Assembly: GCF_000425205.1 (NCBI RefSeq)
Contig: NZ_AULI01000005.1
Coordinates: forward strand, 62,001-126,000
Source of the DNA: Pontibacillus halophilus JSM 076056 = DSM 19796
GTDB taxonomy: Bacteria > Bacillota > Bacilli > Bacillales > BH030062
Length of the DNA stretch: 64,000 nt
Direction: 5' to 3'
The position numbers were made by a program, and so were the translations under genes. The notes beneath the pieces are model-generated. The model was given only the letters and a program-made list of their open reading frames with translations, was not told where the DNA came from and ran no database searches. Positions 39,623 to 49,994 of the stretch are shown piece after piece; position 1 is the first letter of the stretch, and every line of letters begins with the position of its first letter.

Positions 39623-40570
39623 ATGAAACGAATTGTATTTATGGGGACACCAGATTTCTCGGTGCCCGTCTTACAACGGTTACTCGATGACGGGTATAAC
39701 GTTGTTGCCGTAGTTACTCAACCAGACCGTCCTAAAGGGCGTAAAAAAGTGATGACACCGCCACCTGTGAAGGAGAAGGCGTTAGAATATAACATTCCCG
39801 TACTACAACCGGAGAAGATTCGGAAAGAGTACGATGAAGTTCTTAAGTATGAGCCAGATTTAGTTGTAACGGCGGCTTTCGGACAGATTCTTCCTAAAGA
39901 ATTGTTGGATGGCCCATCCTATGGATGCATTAACGTTCATGCGTCACTTCTCCCTGAATTAAGAGGTGGAGCTCCAATCCATTATTCCATCCTTCAAGGA
40001 AAGAAGGAGACAGGGATTACGATTATGTACATGGTCGAAGCCCTTGACGCTGGTGATATGCTCTCCCAAGCGAAAGTAACGATTGAGGAGGACGACCATA
40101 CAGGGTCATTACATGACAAGCTATCAGTCGTAGGTGCTGACTTGTTAAGCGACACCATTCCGAAATTGCTAGACGGAACCATTACAGCAGAACCTCAAGA
40201 TGAAACAAAAGTTACCTTTGCCCCTAACATTAAGCGTGATCTTGAGAAGATTGACTGGAACCAAGACATTGAAACGATTTACAACCACATTCGTGGGTTA
40301 CACCCATGGCCGGTTGCGTTTACAGAATGGCGTTCCAAACCACTTAAAGTGTGGTGGGGTGAGAAGGTAGCGAGTAAGTTCAATGGGGAAAATGGTGAAA
40401 TTGTAGCCATTGAAGACGAAGGAATCATTGTCAAATGTGGCGATGGGCATGGAATTCGCATTACAGACTTGCAACCTTCCGGGAAGAAACGCATGGATGC
40501 CTCATCCTTCCTCCGTGGAGCGGGTCAATCGCTAGAACTTGGAGAGGTATTAGGAGAGAGCCATGAGTAA
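39623..40570 (+). CDS. fmt: Methionyl-tRNA formyltransferase
   Basis: Formylates initiator Met-tRNA using 10-formyl-THF. The catalytic region is [22 protein letters not shown], followed by [17 protein letters not shown]. The C-terminal tRNA-binding OB domain ends at the stop. The 315-residue protein starts at ATG 39623; AAGGAG is 11 bases upstream, and an in-frame GTG at 39611 overlaps it. The peptide deformylase gene usually placed before fmt is absent, so deformylase must be encoded elsewhere. Confidence 0.97.
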   Translation: MKRIVFMGTPDFSVPVLQRLLDDGYNVVAVVTQPDRPKGRKKVMTPPPVKEKALEYNIPVLQPEKIRKEYDEVLKYEPDLVVTAAFGQILPKELLDGPSYGCINVHASLLPELRGGAPIHYSILQGKKETGITIMYMVEALDAGDMLSQAKVTIEEDDHTGSLHDKLSVVGADLLSDTIPKLLDGTITAEPQDETKVTFAPNIKRDLEKIDWNQDIETIYNHIRGLHPWPVAFTEWRSKPLKVWWGEKVASKFNGENGEIVAIEDEGIIVKCGDGHGIRITDLQPSGKKRMDASSFLRGAGQSLELGEVLGESHE

Positions 40571-41972
40571 TGAAGCATTAAGAGAAACCGCCCTTGAAAT
40601 CTTAACGAGAGTCGGAGAAAACAATAGTTTCAGTCACCTATTGATGAATCAAGCCATTGAGAAGAAGGGGCTTGCTCACCGAGATACTGGACTGTTGACA
40701 GAGATTGTGTACGGAACGTTGCAACGTAAAGTTGGGTTACAATACCTTGTTGCTCCGTTTATTGTGAAACAGAAGAAGCTAAAGCCATGGGTGCTTTGGC
40801 TTCTTTACATGTCGGTATACCAAATGAAGTATTTAGACCGTGTCCCAGACCATGCCGTCATTCATGAAGCAGTAGAGATTGCGAAGAAGAAAGGTCATAA
40901 AGGCATTGCCTCTATGGTCAACGGGGTACTTCGCTCCATGCAACGTAACGGTACCCGTTCTTTCGAAGAAATTGAGGACCCAATTGAGCGTTTAGCAACG
41001 GAAACAAGTCATCCATTATGGATGGTGAAGCGTTGGGTGGACATGTATGGTCTTGAGGAAACAAAGGCGATGTGCTTTACGAACCTGGAGACGAAGAGCA
41101 TGTCTGTACGAGTGAATACGACAAAGTATACACGGAGTGAAATCATCGAGCGTTTAACGGAGGATGAATTCGATGTCGAACCTTCTTCCCTTGCAAACGA
41201 CGGGATCTTAATCTTCAAGGGGAATATTCTGAAGCATGAACTGTTCCGAAATGGTGGATTAACCATTCAAGATGAAAGTTCAATGCTTGTCGGTCAGCAC
41301 ATTGGTGTATCGAAAGGGATGGAAGTACTCGACGCATGTAGTGCACCCGGCGGGAAGACAACGCACATGGCAGAGTATATGGATAATGAGGGAAATGTAA
41401 CAGCATACGATTTGCACGAGAAGAAGGTACGCCTTGTGAAGCAAAAAGCAGAGCAGCTTGGGTTAACAAACGTGACAACTGGAGCAGCAGACAGCCGTGC
41501 TTTACGAGATAAGCATGATGATCACACTTTCGATCGTATTTTATTAGATGCCCCGTGCTCAGGGCTTGGGGTAGTAAGAGGGAAGCCTGATATTAAGTAC
41601 TCAAAATCAGAAGAAGATATTAAAACCCTTTCCCGAATTCAGCGAGAGCTGTTAGAATCGGTAAGTCCCTTACTGAAAGAAGACGGCAAATTAATGTACA
41701 GTACTTGTACGGTAGACGTGCAAGAGAATGAACAAGTCATCCAATCCTTCTTACAGGACCATCCTGAATGGGAAGTGGATGCTGCCTTTTTTGAAGAGTT
41801 ACCAGAAGAAACGAAGGAATTGCCAGGCGTGTCTCCATTTGGTCTTCAACTCTTTCCACAGGACTTTGACACAGACGGATTTTTCTTAACTAGATTGAAA
41901 AGAAGGAGTGACTTCCATGACGGAAGCAACGAAGCAAGAGAACACACAAGTAACGAAACGACGAAAGCGTAA
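40563..41972 (+). CDS. rsmB: 16S rRNA (cytosine-967-C5)-methyltransferase RsmB
   Basis: SAM-dependent methyltransferase with an N-terminal NusB-like domain (about 1-130) and a C-terminal Rossmann fold. SAM motif I is [16 protein letters not shown]. The catalytic cysteines are in [17 protein letters not shown] and [15 protein letters not shown]. The expected C-terminus [11 protein letters not shown] is at about residue 448. The frame continues for about 21 more residues into rlmN ([16 protein letters not shown]), so the two genes overlap by 56 bases. This extension reads through the rlmN ribosome binding site and is probably not functional as protein. Length is 469 residues against about 447 in B. 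subtilis. Confidence 0.95.
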   Translation: MSNEALRETALEILTRVGENNSFSHLLMNQAIEKKGLAHRDTGLLTEIVYGTLQRKVGLQYLVAPFIVKQKKLKPWVLWLLYMSVYQMKYLDRVPDHAVIHEAVEIAKKKGHKGIASMVNGVLRSMQRNGTRSFEEIEDPIERLATETSHPLWMVKRWVDMYGLEETKAMCFTNLETKSMSVRVNTTKYTRSEIIERLTEDEFDVEPSSLANDGILIFKGNILKHELFRNGGLTIQDESSMLVGQHIGVSKGMEVLDACSAPGGKTTHMAEYMDNEGNVTAYDLHEKKVRLVKQKAEQLGLTNVTTGAADSRALRDKHDDHTFDRILLDAPCSGLGVVRGKPDIKYSKSEEDIKTLSRIQRELLESVSPLLKEDGKLMYSTCTVDVQENEQVIQSFLQDHPEWEVDAAFFEELPEETKELPGVSPFGLQLFPQDFDTDGFFLTRLKRRSDFHDGSNEAREHTSNETTKA

Positions 41973-43047
41973 GAAAGAAAAGCGCCCTAATCTAGGAACC
42001 TCAATCTATTCTTTAACATTTGAAGAACTAGAGAAGTGGCTGAAGGATAATGGGGAGCCTGCGTTCCGCGCTACTCAAATATTTGAATGGTTGTACCAAA
42101 AGCGTGTATCTACATTCGAAGAAATGACAAACCTTTCAAAAGGGTTACGCACAAAGCTTGAAGAAGCATTTAAGATTACAACGCTAAGCACCGTCATTCA
42201 ACAGAAGTCTACAGATGGTACGACAATGAAGTTTCTATTTGAAATGCATGACGGTTATACAATTGAAACAGTACTAATGAAACATGACTACGGCTATTCC
42301 GTATGTGTAACGACACAAGTGGGTTGCCGTATCGGTTGTACATTCTGTGCTTCTACACTAGGTGGGTTAAAACGCCAGCTAGAAGCAGGAGAAATCGTAA
42401 GTCAAGTGCTTAAAGTTCAACAAGCGTTGGACGATGCAGGGGAACGCGTTGCATCTGTCGTAATTATGGGTATAGGCGAGCCATTTGATAACTATGAAGA
42501 GATGCTTGCGTTCTTGAAGGTCTTGAACCACGACAAGGGATTAAATATTGGCGCGCGCCACATCACAATCTCTACTAGCGGAATTATTCCTAAAATTTAC
42601 GAATTCGCAGACGAGAAGATGCAAATCAACTTTGCTGTTTCCCTACACGCTGCAAACCATGAATTGCGCTCTAAATTGATGCCGATCAACAAAGCGTATC
42701 CGTTAGAGAAACTTCTAGAATCCATGAAGTATTACAACGATACGACGGGTCGTCGTGTTACGATTGAGTATGGACTCATGGGTGGCGAGAACGATTCAAA
42801 TGAACATGCTATGGAATTAGCTCAAAAGATTAAAGAGTACAACCTAAAGACACACGTTAACTTAATTCCAGTTAACTACGTTCCTGAACGTGATTATGTG
42901 CGTACAGGACGAAATCAAATTTTCGAATTCGAACGTACGTTGAAAGAACAAGGTGTGAACGTAACGATTCGACGTGAGCAAGGTCACGATATTGATGCTG
43001 CATGTGGCCAGTTGCGTGCGAAGGAGCGTAAACAAGAGACGAGGTGA
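41917..43047 (+). CDS. rlmN: Dual-specificity 23S rRNA / tRNA A2-methyltransferase RlmN
   Basis: Radical SAM enzyme that methylates adenosine 2503 of 23S rRNA and A37 of tRNAs. The cluster motif is [14 protein letters not shown] (CxxxCxxC). SMGIGEP-like [13 protein letters not shown] and the catalytic Cys in [13 protein letters not shown] are present. The N-terminus has a very basic stretch, [12 protein letters not shown], before the domain, as in relatives. ATG at 41917 lies eight bases after AAGGAG, inside the end of rsmB. Length is 376 residues. Confidence 0.96.
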   Translation: MTEATKQENTQVTKRRKRKKEKRPNLGTSIYSLTFEELEKWLKDNGEPAFRATQIFEWLYQKRVSTFEEMTNLSKGLRTKLEEAFKITTLSTVIQQKSTDGTTMKFLFEMHDGYTIETVLMKHDYGYSVCVTTQVGCRIGCTFCASTLGGLKRQLEAGEIVSQVLKVQQALDDAGERVASVVIMGIGEPFDNYEEMLAFLKVLNHDKGLNIGARHITISTSGIIPKIYEFADEKMQINFAVSLHAANHELRSKLMPINKAYPLEKLLESMKYYNDTTGRRVTIEYGLMGGENDSNEHAMELAQKIKEYNLKTHVNLIPVNYVPERDYVRTGRNQIFEFERTLKEQGVNVTIRREQGHDIDAACGQLRAKERKQETR

Positions 43048-43053
43048 TAGGCC

Positions 43054-43809
43054 GTGAATGGATATTTCCTAACAGATACAGGACAAGTTCGATCTCATAA
43101 TGAAGATGCAGGCGGATTGTATTTGAACGCCTCTGAACAAGCTTTAGCCGTTGTCGCAGATGGTATGGGCGGTCACCGTGCAGGAGATGTAGCTAGCTCG
43201 CTAGCTGCATCCTCTTTACATAAGAAATGGCTCGAGTCTTCTCTAATCACCACCCCTGATGAAGCAGAAGCATGGTTGAAAGAACAAGTGCAGGCAATCA
43301 ATCGTGAAATATTCGAGTATGCTAAAGAACATGAAGAATGTGAGGGGATGGGGACGACTGTTGTTGCTGCGATATGCACGAATGAGTTTGTGTCAGTGGC
43401 TCATATTGGTGACAGTCGTTGTTATCTTAAGACTGAATTTGGATTTAAACAAGTAACAGAAGATCACTCCTTAGTGAATGAACTCGTGAAATCGGGTCAA
43501 ATCTCTCGGCAGGATGCTGAACACCATCCACGAAAGAATGTTCTATTAAGGGCTCTTGGGACTGAGTCTGACATTTCGGTAGACGTAAAAACGATGGTAT
43601 GGGAAGAGGGCAATACTCTATTGCTTTGTTCAGACGGACTATCGAATAAAGTGAGTGATGAAGAGTTACATGAGTTTGTACAAACTCCACTAAGCGTTGA
43701 AGAAGCAGCAGAACGCCTTGTGACCATCGCAAACGAACGAGGCGGTGAGGACAATATTTCACTCGTCATTGTTCATTATGATGAATCGATGGAAGAAGGT
43801 GACACATAA
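43054..43809 (+). CDS. prpC: PP2C-type serine/threonine phosphatase PrpC (Stp)
   Basis: Metal-dependent protein phosphatase that reverses PrkC phosphorylation. Metal-binding motifs are TGQVRSHNEDAGG, VVADGMGGHRAGDVAS, VAHIGDSRCYL, LLCSDGLSNKV and GGEDNISLVIV. Length is 251 residues, with no membrane segment, so it is cytoplasmic. GTG follows GAGGTGATAG, and its stop overlaps the ATG of prkC, the usual arrangement. Confidence 0.97.
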   Translation: MNGYFLTDTGQVRSHNEDAGGLYLNASEQALAVVADGMGGHRAGDVASSLAASSLHKKWLESSLITTPDEAEAWLKEQVQAINREIFEYAKEHEECEGMGTTVVAAICTNEFVSVAHIGDSRCYLKTEFGFKQVTEDHSLVNELVKSGQISRQDAEHHPRKNVLLRALGTESDISVDVKTMVWEEGNTLLLCSDGLSNKVSDEELHEFVQTPLSVEEAAERLVTIANERGGEDNISLVIVHYDESMEEGDT

Positions 43810-45905
43810 TGCTTAAGGGGCACCTTCTACATGACCGGTACGAAATTTTAGAGACCATTGGCGGAGGTGGGATGGCGAATGTCTACCTCGCGAATGATAC
43901 GATTCTTAACCGACAAGTCGCCATTAAAGTTTTGCGCCTGGAGTATGCGAATGACGATGAATTTATCGCTCGATTCCATCGGGAGGCTCACTCGGCAACG
44001 AGTCTTTCTCACCCAAACATCGTCAACATTTTCGATGTAGGTGAAGAGGAACAAATTTATTTTATGGCGATGGAATATGTGGAGGGAATGACGCTAAAGA
44101 AATACATCCAAACTCACGGACCATTGGATGTGGAAGAAGCAATCTCGATTACGAAGCAACTCACTTCTGCGATTAGTTTCGCTCATGATAATGGGATTAT
44201 TCATAGGGATATTAAACCTCAGAACATTCTTATTGACGAATATCAACATGTTAAAGTAACAGACTTCGGAATTGCCACAGCGTTATCCGCTACTTCACTC
44301 ACTCAGACCAATTCTGTACTTGGGTCCGTTCACTATCTGTCCCCAGAACAAGCCCGTGGTGGAATGGCTACGAAGAAATCTGATATTTATTCCATTGGTA
44401 TTGTGCTGTTTGAAATGCTCACAGGTAGATTGCCATTTTCCGGACAGTCAGCGGTGTCCATTGCATTAAAGCACTTACAAAGTGAAACCCCATCCATTAA
44501 GAGATGGAACAATGACCTACCACAAAGTGTAGAGAACATCGTCTTGAAAGCAACAGCTAAAGACCGTTTTCACCGTTACCAAGATGTACACGAAATGATG
44601 GATGATTTAGAGACGGTGTTACTGCCTCATCGCATTAACGAGCCTAAGTTTACACCGCCTGTTAATTCCGATGATGAAGAAGTTACAAAGGCCATTCCCA
44701 TTATTACGAATGATGCGTACAATGACGAAGATACAATCTCAGATACGATTGTACATGATGGAGAAACGGTCCCCCCGGAGTCTCAACAAGCTACACATGA
44801 GAAGGGCGAACCGTACTCAACTGAGGACAGCAAACAAAAGAATAAGAAGAAGGACAAAAAGAAAAAACGCGTCCTTCCGATCGTACTAACGTCTCTCCTA
44901 ATCCTTACTGTGCTAGCGGTTGCGGCCATCTTCATAATTCCAAGATACTTCATTCCTGACGATGTAGAGATTATAGATGTGGCAGGAATGGATTATAGCG
45001 AGGCATATAGCAAGCTCAGCGAGTTAAACTTGAATGTGGAACGAGAAACGGAGACATCCGATGAAGTACCAGAAGGACAAGTCATTCGTACCAGTCCAGA
45101 AGCTTTTAACATCGTGAAAGAAGAGGCGACCGTTACAATCGTTGAGAGTATTGGAAAACAGAAAGTGGACTTTGAAGATTACACGAATCAGTCTTACGAA
45201 TCCGTGAAACGACAGCTAGAATCAGATGGCTATTCGTCTGTTACTTCCGTACCTAAAACGAGTGATACAGTACCAGAGGGTGAAATTATTGAGCATGTGA
45301 CACCAACTGCAGGTGAGCGGGTAGTGCCAGAAGACACAAGAGTTGTGTTCAACATCAGTATTGGACCAGAGAATATAACGGTCAAGGATATGAGAGGTCA
45401 GACGCTTAAAGGTGTTCGTGAGTATGCCGAATCAGGTGACATATCATTCTCAGACCGTGATGTGAACTATGACTATTCGGAGACGGTCCCTGAAGGCCAA
45501 GTGATTTCTCAAAGCCCAGCAGCAGGGGATGAAGTAAAACCTGGAACTTCTCTTTCTGTCACGGTATCCAATGGCCCAGAAAAGAAATCTCCACTTTCAA
45601 AGACGGTGGAGTATACGGTAGACATTCCTCCAAACCAATCTGAAGAAGAACCGCTGGCTAATGAAGAGGAAGGGTCTGGTGATGAGTCACCTGAAAATGC
45701 GGATCCAAATGAACACACCGTAGTAATTTACGTAGATGATGTGAACCGCAACCTAACTGATGTACATCAAGAAGATAAAATTACAGAAACCAAGACCTAT
45801 ACGCTAGAACTGCTTATTCCAGTTGATGGGGAAGCAACGTATAAGGTTGTGGTTGATGGGAATGTCGTTAAAGAAGAGACATTCTCGTATGAGGAAGGTG
45901 AATAA
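43809..45905 (+). CDS. prkC: PASTA-domain Ser/Thr protein kinase PrkC
   Basis: Membrane kinase sensing muropeptides or lipid II; it controls germination and wall metabolism. The kinase domain (about 10-270) has GGGGMANVY, Lys40, HRDIKPQN (132-139) and DFG (152-154). A Lys-rich segment precedes the single TM helix at about 355-378. Three PASTA repeats follow (about 383-449, 450-519, 520-590). A C-terminal beta-rich tail (HTVVIYVDDVNRNLTDVHQ) is separated from them by an acidic linker (595-640). The 698 residues exceed the 648 of B. subtilis, largely in the juxtamembrane and tail linkers. Confidence 0.97.
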   Translation: MLKGHLLHDRYEILETIGGGGMANVYLANDTILNRQVAIKVLRLEYANDDEFIARFHREAHSATSLSHPNIVNIFDVGEEEQIYFMAMEYVEGMTLKKYIQTHGPLDVEEAISITKQLTSAISFAHDNGIIHRDIKPQNILIDEYQHVKVTDFGIATALSATSLTQTNSVLGSVHYLSPEQARGGMATKKSDIYSIGIVLFEMLTGRLPFSGQSAVSIALKHLQSETPSIKRWNNDLPQSVENIVLKATAKDRFHRYQDVHEMMDDLETVLLPHRINEPKFTPPVNSDDEEVTKAIPIITNDAYNDEDTISDTIVHDGETVPPESQQATHEKGEPYSTEDSKQKNKKKDKKKKRVLPIVLTSLLILTVLAVAAIFIIPRYFIPDDVEIIDVAGMDYSEAYSKLSELNLNVERETETSDEVPEGQVIRTSPEAFNIVKEEATVTIVESIGKQKVDFEDYTNQSYESVKRQLESDGYSSVTSVPKTSDTVPEGEIIEHVTPTAGERVVPEDTRVVFNISIGPENITVKDMRGQTLKGVREYAESGDISFSDRDVNYDYSETVPEGQVISQSPAAGDEVKPGTSLSVTVSNGPEKKSPLSKTVEYTVDIPPNQSEEEPLANEEEGSGDESPENADPNEHTVVIYVDDVNRNLTDVHQEDKITETKTYTLELLIPVDGEATYKVVVDGNVVKEETFSYEEGE

Positions 45906-46787
45906 ATGCAGCAAGGCCAAATTGTGAAATCGCTTAGCGGATTTTATTATGTGCTTAGCGAAGGAACTGTTTATCCATGTAAAGGGCGAGGGAATTTCAG
46001 GAAACGTAAAATCACTCCCCTAGTTGGTGATGACGTATCGTTTGAAATTGATGAAAATGATGAGGGCTACATTCTTGAGGTCCATGAACGAGAGAATGAA
46101 TTGGTTCGCCCGCCTATTGCGAATGTCGACCAAGCCGTCATCGTCTCATCGGGAGTTGAACCTACCTTTAACCCGTTGTTGCTTGACCGATTCTTAGTTC
46201 TTGTTGAATCAAAGCATATAAAGCCTATCATTGTCATTACGAAAAGCGACTTAATGGATAACGAAACATTGGACAGAGTGAATACCTATAAACAAACTTA
46301 CGAAAGGATTGGATACTCTGTTATTCTAGGTTCATCTCACAATGAAAATGGGATGGACGAGTTACTCCCTTATTTAGAAGGGAAAACGTCTGTTATTGCT
46401 GGACAATCTGGAGTGGGTAAATCTTCCATGTTAAACGCATTAGAACCAGCCTTTCAGTTAGAAATTGGTACAATCTCGAAAAGCCTTGGCCGTGGAAAAC
46501 ATACGACAAGACATGTGGAATTGCATAAGCTCAATGGAGGGTTAATTGCCGATACTCCAGGTTTCAGTTCACTTGAATTTCAGGAGCTAGAACAAGAAGA
46601 GCTATCAGAATGTTTCCCAGAGATCTTCGAAATTGGGAAATCATGCAAATTTCGCGGTTGTATGCATAAGAAAGAGCCAAAATGTGCTGTTAAACAAGCG
46701 GCAGAAGAGAGAGAGCTTCCCGCTTTTCGTTACGAGCACTATTTACAGTTCCTTGAGGAAATTCAAAACAGAAAGCCGAGGTATTAA
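45906..46787 (+). CDS. rsgA: Ribosome small subunit GTPase RsgA (CpgA/YloQ)
   Basis: Circularly permuted GTPase that acts late in 30S assembly. An N-terminal OB fold is followed by G4 (TKSDLM), then the P-loop [15 protein letters not shown]3 DTPGFSS, and a zinc knuckle with [14 protein letters not shown]. Length is 293 residues. Its ATG begins directly after the prkC stop codon, so translation is coupled to the kinase gene; in B. subtilis the homologue is a PrkC substrate. Confidence 0.97.
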   Translation: MQQGQIVKSLSGFYYVLSEGTVYPCKGRGNFRKRKITPLVGDDVSFEIDENDEGYILEVHERENELVRPPIANVDQAVIVSSGVEPTFNPLLLDRFLVLVESKHIKPIIVITKSDLMDNETLDRVNTYKQTYERIGYSVILGSSHNENGMDELLPYLEGKTSVIAGQSGVGKSSMLNALEPAFQLEIGTISKSLGRGKHTTRHVELHKLNGGLIADTPGFSSLEFQELEQEELSECFPEIFEIGKSCKFRGCMHKKEPKCAVKQAAEERELPAFRYEHYLQFLEEIQNRKPRY

Positions 46788-46789
46788 TT

Positions 46790-47440
46790 ATGGTGAAAAT
46801 TGCGCCATCCATTCTTTCCGCTGATTTCGCTAAACTTGGGGAAGAGATTAAAGATGTAGAGAAGGGTGGGGCGGATTACATTCATGTCGATGTCATGGAT
46901 GGACATTTCGTTCCAAATATTACAATTGGCCCACTAATTGTAGAAGCAATTCGTCCGCATACTGAACTACCTCTCGATGTTCATTTAATGATTGAGAATC
47001 CAGATCAGTACATTCCTCAGTTCAAAGAGGCTGGAGCGGACATCATCACGGTTCACCAAGAGGCATGCCCTCACTTACACCGTACGATCCAACTCATCAA
47101 ACAGACTGGCGCAAAGGCGGGGGTAGTCATCAACCCAGCCACGCCTGTAGACGTATTGCGTCCTATTCTTGAAGATGTAGACCTTATTCTACTTATGACC
47201 GTCAATCCTGGTTTTGGAGGGCAGTCATTCATACACTCTGTTGTCCCAAAGATTTCGACTTTAGACAACTGGCGTAAAGAGCACGATTTGTCTTATGAAA
47301 TCGAAATCGACGGTGGTGTGAAACCAGGCACAGCAAAGCTATGTAAAGAACATGGAGCTGACGTTCTTGTAGCAGGTAGCGCCGTATTTAACGCATCAGA
47401 CCGTAAAGAAGCAATGGAAGCCATTCGTAACGATGCATAA
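46790..47440 (+). CDS. rpe: Ribulose-phosphate 3-epimerase
   Basis: Interconverts ribulose 5-phosphate and xylulose 5-phosphate. TIM-barrel motifs in 216 residues: [30 protein letters not shown] with metal-binding His/Asp, [27 protein letters not shown] and [12 protein letters not shown]. It starts two bases after rsgA and ends the co-directional run at a strong bidirectional terminator. Confidence 0.97.
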   Translation: MVKIAPSILSADFAKLGEEIKDVEKGGADYIHVDVMDGHFVPNITIGPLIVEAIRPHTELPLDVHLMIENPDQYIPQFKEAGADIITVHQEACPHLHRTIQLIKQTGAKAGVVINPATPVDVLRPILEDVDLILLMTVNPGFGGQSFIHSVVPKISTLDNWRKEHDLSYEIEIDGGVKPGTAKLCKEHGADVLVAGSAVFNASDRKEAMEAIRNDA

Positions 47441-47447
47441 TGGAACG

Positions 47448-47483
47448 AAAAAAGGTTAGAGTATAATACTCTAACCTTTTTTT
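47448..47483. terminator. Bidirectional terminator between rpe and the sugar porter gene
   Basis: AAAAAAGGTTAGAGTA / TACTCTAACCTTTTTTT, a nearly perfect long stem with A and T tails on both sides. Confidence 0.92.
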
Positions 47484-47488
47484 ATGGT

Positions 47489-48898
47489 TTATGCTTTTAT
47501 ATCCTGTTCGGATTCATAGCCTGTTCGTTCGTTCCACATCCGTTCAATATCTTCAAGTGAACGGCCTTTCGTTTCTGGAACAAACTTAATTGAAAATGGA
47601 ATGCATAAGAGACAGAACACACCATACACCAAGAACGGAAACGCCCCATTAAAGGTGGATTGTAAGAAACCATTTTGATTCATCATTGGGAATGTCTGAG
47701 AAACAAGAATATTTGAAGACCAAAGTACAAATACGCTAATACTCATTACTTTCCCGCGGATACGATTTGGGAAGATTTCAGATAGTAACACCCATGCAAT
47801 CGGGCCCCAAGAGAAAGCAAAGCAAATAATGTATAAGAAGATAAACACCATGAGGGTGTAAGTAACAGCTTGCATATAAATCATAATCCCAACGATTGTC
47901 ATGGAAAGCGCCATCCCTGTTGATCCAATAATCAACAGAGTTTTGCGACCAAATTTATCAAGGGTGGCCGTCGCGATAAATGTAGCAAGAAAGTTTACGA
48001 GACCAATATAAACACTCTGAAGGTAGCTGGAATTTTCTCCTGTACCAATATTGAAGTCACCAAGAAACTCTGTTGCATAATACATAATGACGTTAATGCC
48101 ACTTACTTGTTGTAAAAACGCTAAGCCAATCCCAACAAAGAGAGGAAGTCGCCACTTCTTACTAAGGATCCCTTGGCCAGATTTACCCTCTTCTTCTTCT
48201 AACCCTTTCTCAATATCACGCAACTGATGTTCTGCGTCTTCCTTCTTGTGAAAGAAACGTTGTAATACCGATAGCGTCTTTTCGCGATTATTTTGCATCG
48301 CGAGCCACCGTGGGCTTTCCGGTATGCCCCATAACAATAAGAAGAAGAGTAACGCAGGAATAAGTTCTGATGCGAACATATATCTCCACCCATTGTTTAC
48401 ATTCCATGCCTCACTTCCTACGGAAACGATTTCATAGTTTACGAAGTAAATCGTTAGAATTCCAAAGGTAACAGCCACCTGATAGAAGCTTCCAAGCAGA
48501 CCTCTCATAGAATTTGGTGCGATTTCTGAGATGTACATCGGCGTTACGATGGAAGCAATCCCCATTCCAATTCCGCCGACAATCCGTGCCATAAAGAAGA
48601 CCGTGAAGTTTGGCGGTATGGCAGAGAAAATAGCTGATAATCCAAATAAAGTGGCAGCAATCAATAGTGTTTTCTTTCGCCCTAGTCGGTCTGCTAGTTT
48701 CCCTGCAGTACTTGCACCGATTAAACTCCCAACCAATGCACTAGAAACCGCCCAGCCAACAGCAGAAGCTCCTAGATTGAAATAAGATTCAACAAATCCA
48801 ACTGAACCATTGATGACAGCCGTGTCATAGCCGTATAAAATACCTCCAATTGCCGCTACTATGGCAATCATCGTCGCATAAGCTTTCGGATGATTCAT
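47489..48898 (-). CDS. Sugar porter family MFS transporter
   Basis: Major facilitator of 469 residues with 12 predicted helices, in the sugar porter (SP) family. Family signatures are GGILYGYDTAVING in TM1, GKLADRLGRKKTLLIA after TM2, PMYISEIAPNSMRG, PESPRWLAM, FLQQVSGINVIMYYA in TM7, DKFGRKTLL and WGPIAWVLLSEIFPNRIRGK, ending with VPETKGRSLEDIE. It probably co-transports a hexose or pentose with H+ or Na+; the substrate cannot be read. The minus-strand ATG follows AGGGGGG. It is an insertion relative to the B. subtilis order rpe-thiN. Confidence 0.92.
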   Translation of the reverse strand: MNHPKAYATMIAIVAAIGGILYGYDTAVINGSVGFVESYFNLGASAVGWAVSSALVGSLIGASTAGKLADRLGRKKTLLIAATLFGLSAIFSAIPPNFTVFFMARIVGGIGMGIASIVTPMYISEIAPNSMRGLLGSFYQVAVTFGILTIYFVNYEIVSVGSEAWNVNNGWRYMFASELIPALLFFLLLWGIPESPRWLAMQNNREKTLSVLQRFFHKKEDAEHQLRDIEKGLEEEEGKSGQGILSKKWRLPLFVGIGLAFLQQVSGINVIMYYATEFLGDFNIGTGENSSYLQSVYIGLVNFLATFIATATLDKFGRKTLLIIGSTGMALSMTIVGIMIYMQAVTYTLMVFIFLYIICFAFSWGPIAWVLLSEIFPNRIRGKVMSISVFVLWSSNILVSQTFPMMNQNGFLQSTFNGAFPFLVYGVFCLLCIPFSIKFVPETKGRSLEDIERMWNERTGYESEQDIKA

Positions 48899-49115
48899 CT
48901 ATGTTCCCCCCTGTACGATGTAGTAAATCCTGTCTGTTGAATAAGAGGAAGATGCGGTATAATGAGGAAATCATCTTCTCCTAAACAAGTATTTCCGAAC
49001 TTACATAGTAAAAAGTTCCCAAATGACTCTTTGATAAAACGTTTTCTTAAAATTTTATTAACCTAGATGAAGGTTGAACGTATAGAACTAGTAACGATAA
49101 AAGGAGGCCGTTTAC

Positions 49116-49769
49116 GTGAAGCACGTAGCAATCGTAGGAGGGGGACCTCGAAAATATGTCCCAACCTTAACGAATTTTTATGATGAAGAGATGTACTGGA
49201 TTGGAGCGGATTATGGCGCTAAGATGTTACTTGAGCAGAAGATAATTCCTGATTACTCCGTTGGGGATTTTGATTCCGTGTCAGAGAGTGAATTTCGAAT
49301 CATTCAAGAAAAGTCTAAACAATGTAAAGCATACGAGGTGGAGAAAGATGAGACGGACCTCGAGCTAGCACTTGAGCATGCTCTGGAACAAAATCCGACA
49401 ACGATTTATTTCTTCGGGGTAACAGGGGGCAGGTTAGATCATGCATTAATCAACTTGCAATTGCTTTACCCGCTGCAACAAAAAGGAATTCGGGGAGTTG
49501 TCATTGATGAGGGGAATTGGGTGGAACTAAAAGAGCCAGGCGTACATGAAGTGACTCAAGATGACCGATTCCCAAATGTATCATTCGTACCGTTTACATC
49601 AGAAGTAAAGCAACTGACACTGGATGGCTTTTATTATCCTTTAGTGAATGCAAATGTACCATGGGGGTCTACACTGTGCATCTCCAATAAGCTGCATAGA
49701 GAAAAGGGTACTTTTTCATTTGAGGAAGGCATACTATTGGTAATAAAGAGTCGAGACATTATAGAGTAA
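49116..49769 (+). CDS. thiN: Thiamine pyrophosphokinase (YloS)
   Basis: Converts thiamine to thiamine pyrophosphate with ATP. Motifs in 217 residues are IGADYGAKMLLEQKIIPDYSVGDFDS with the acidic catalytic cluster, KDETDLELAL, FFGVTGGRLDHALINL and a C-terminal thiamine-binding beta domain. GTG at 49116 follows AAAAGGAGGCC. An independent promoter must lie in the 217-base gap before it, which also holds the sugar porter promoter on the other strand. Confidence 0.95.
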   Translation: MKHVAIVGGGPRKYVPTLTNFYDEEMYWIGADYGAKMLLEQKIIPDYSVGDFDSVSESEFRIIQEKSKQCKAYEVEKDETDLELALEHALEQNPTTIYFFGVTGGRLDHALINLQLLYPLQQKGIRGVVIDEGNWVELKEPGVHEVTQDDRFPNVSFVPFTSEVKQLTLDGFYYPLVNANVPWGSTLCISNKLHREKGTFSFEEGILLVIKSRDIIE

Positions 49770-49840
49770 TTCTTCTTTCATTAGTTTCATAGGATAAGGA
49801 TGGGAATGATTACATTTGTCATTCAGAGGAGGGGGACCAT

Positions 49841-49921
49841 TTGAAATTCTATACTATCAAACTCCCGCGCTTTCTTGGCGGTTTCGTACGAGTACTCATT
49901 GGCTCATTCAAGAAGCAATAA
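49841..49921 (+). CDS. spoVM: Stage V sporulation protein M (26-residue amphipathic peptide)
   Basis: Translation from TTG at 49841 gives a 26-residue peptide that begins MKFYTIKLPRFLGG and ends GSFKKQ. It has the same length as B. subtilis SpoVM and differs at only a few positions. Pro9, required for recognising the positive curvature of the forespore membrane, is kept. SpoVM anchors SpoIVA and starts spore coat assembly. A strong AGAGGAGGGGGA site precedes the TTG. It lies between thiN and rpmB as in B. subtilis. Sigma-E control is expected, but I see only a weak -35/-10-like pair. Such a short gene is easily missed. Confidence 0.95.
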   Translation: MKFYTIKLPRFLGGFVRVLIGSFKKQ

Positions 49922-49950
49922 CACCTGTAAAGAAGTTTAACTGTACAAAA

Positions 49951-49983
49951 AAGGCATTCCCTTAATGGGAATGCCTCTTTTGA
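49951..49983. terminator. Bidirectional terminator between spoVM and rpmB
   Basis: GGCATTCCC / GGGAATGCC (49953-49975) with T-rich ends on both strands. It serves spoVM and the converging rpmB. Confidence 0.88.
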
Positions 49984-49994
49984 TAAAAGTAGAA

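Noticed and set aside
49036-49045. AAAACGTTTT palindrome between the sugar porter and thiN, considered as a cre site
   Set aside because: The flanking bases do not give TGNAANCG on either strand in the right register, so CcpA binding is not supported.
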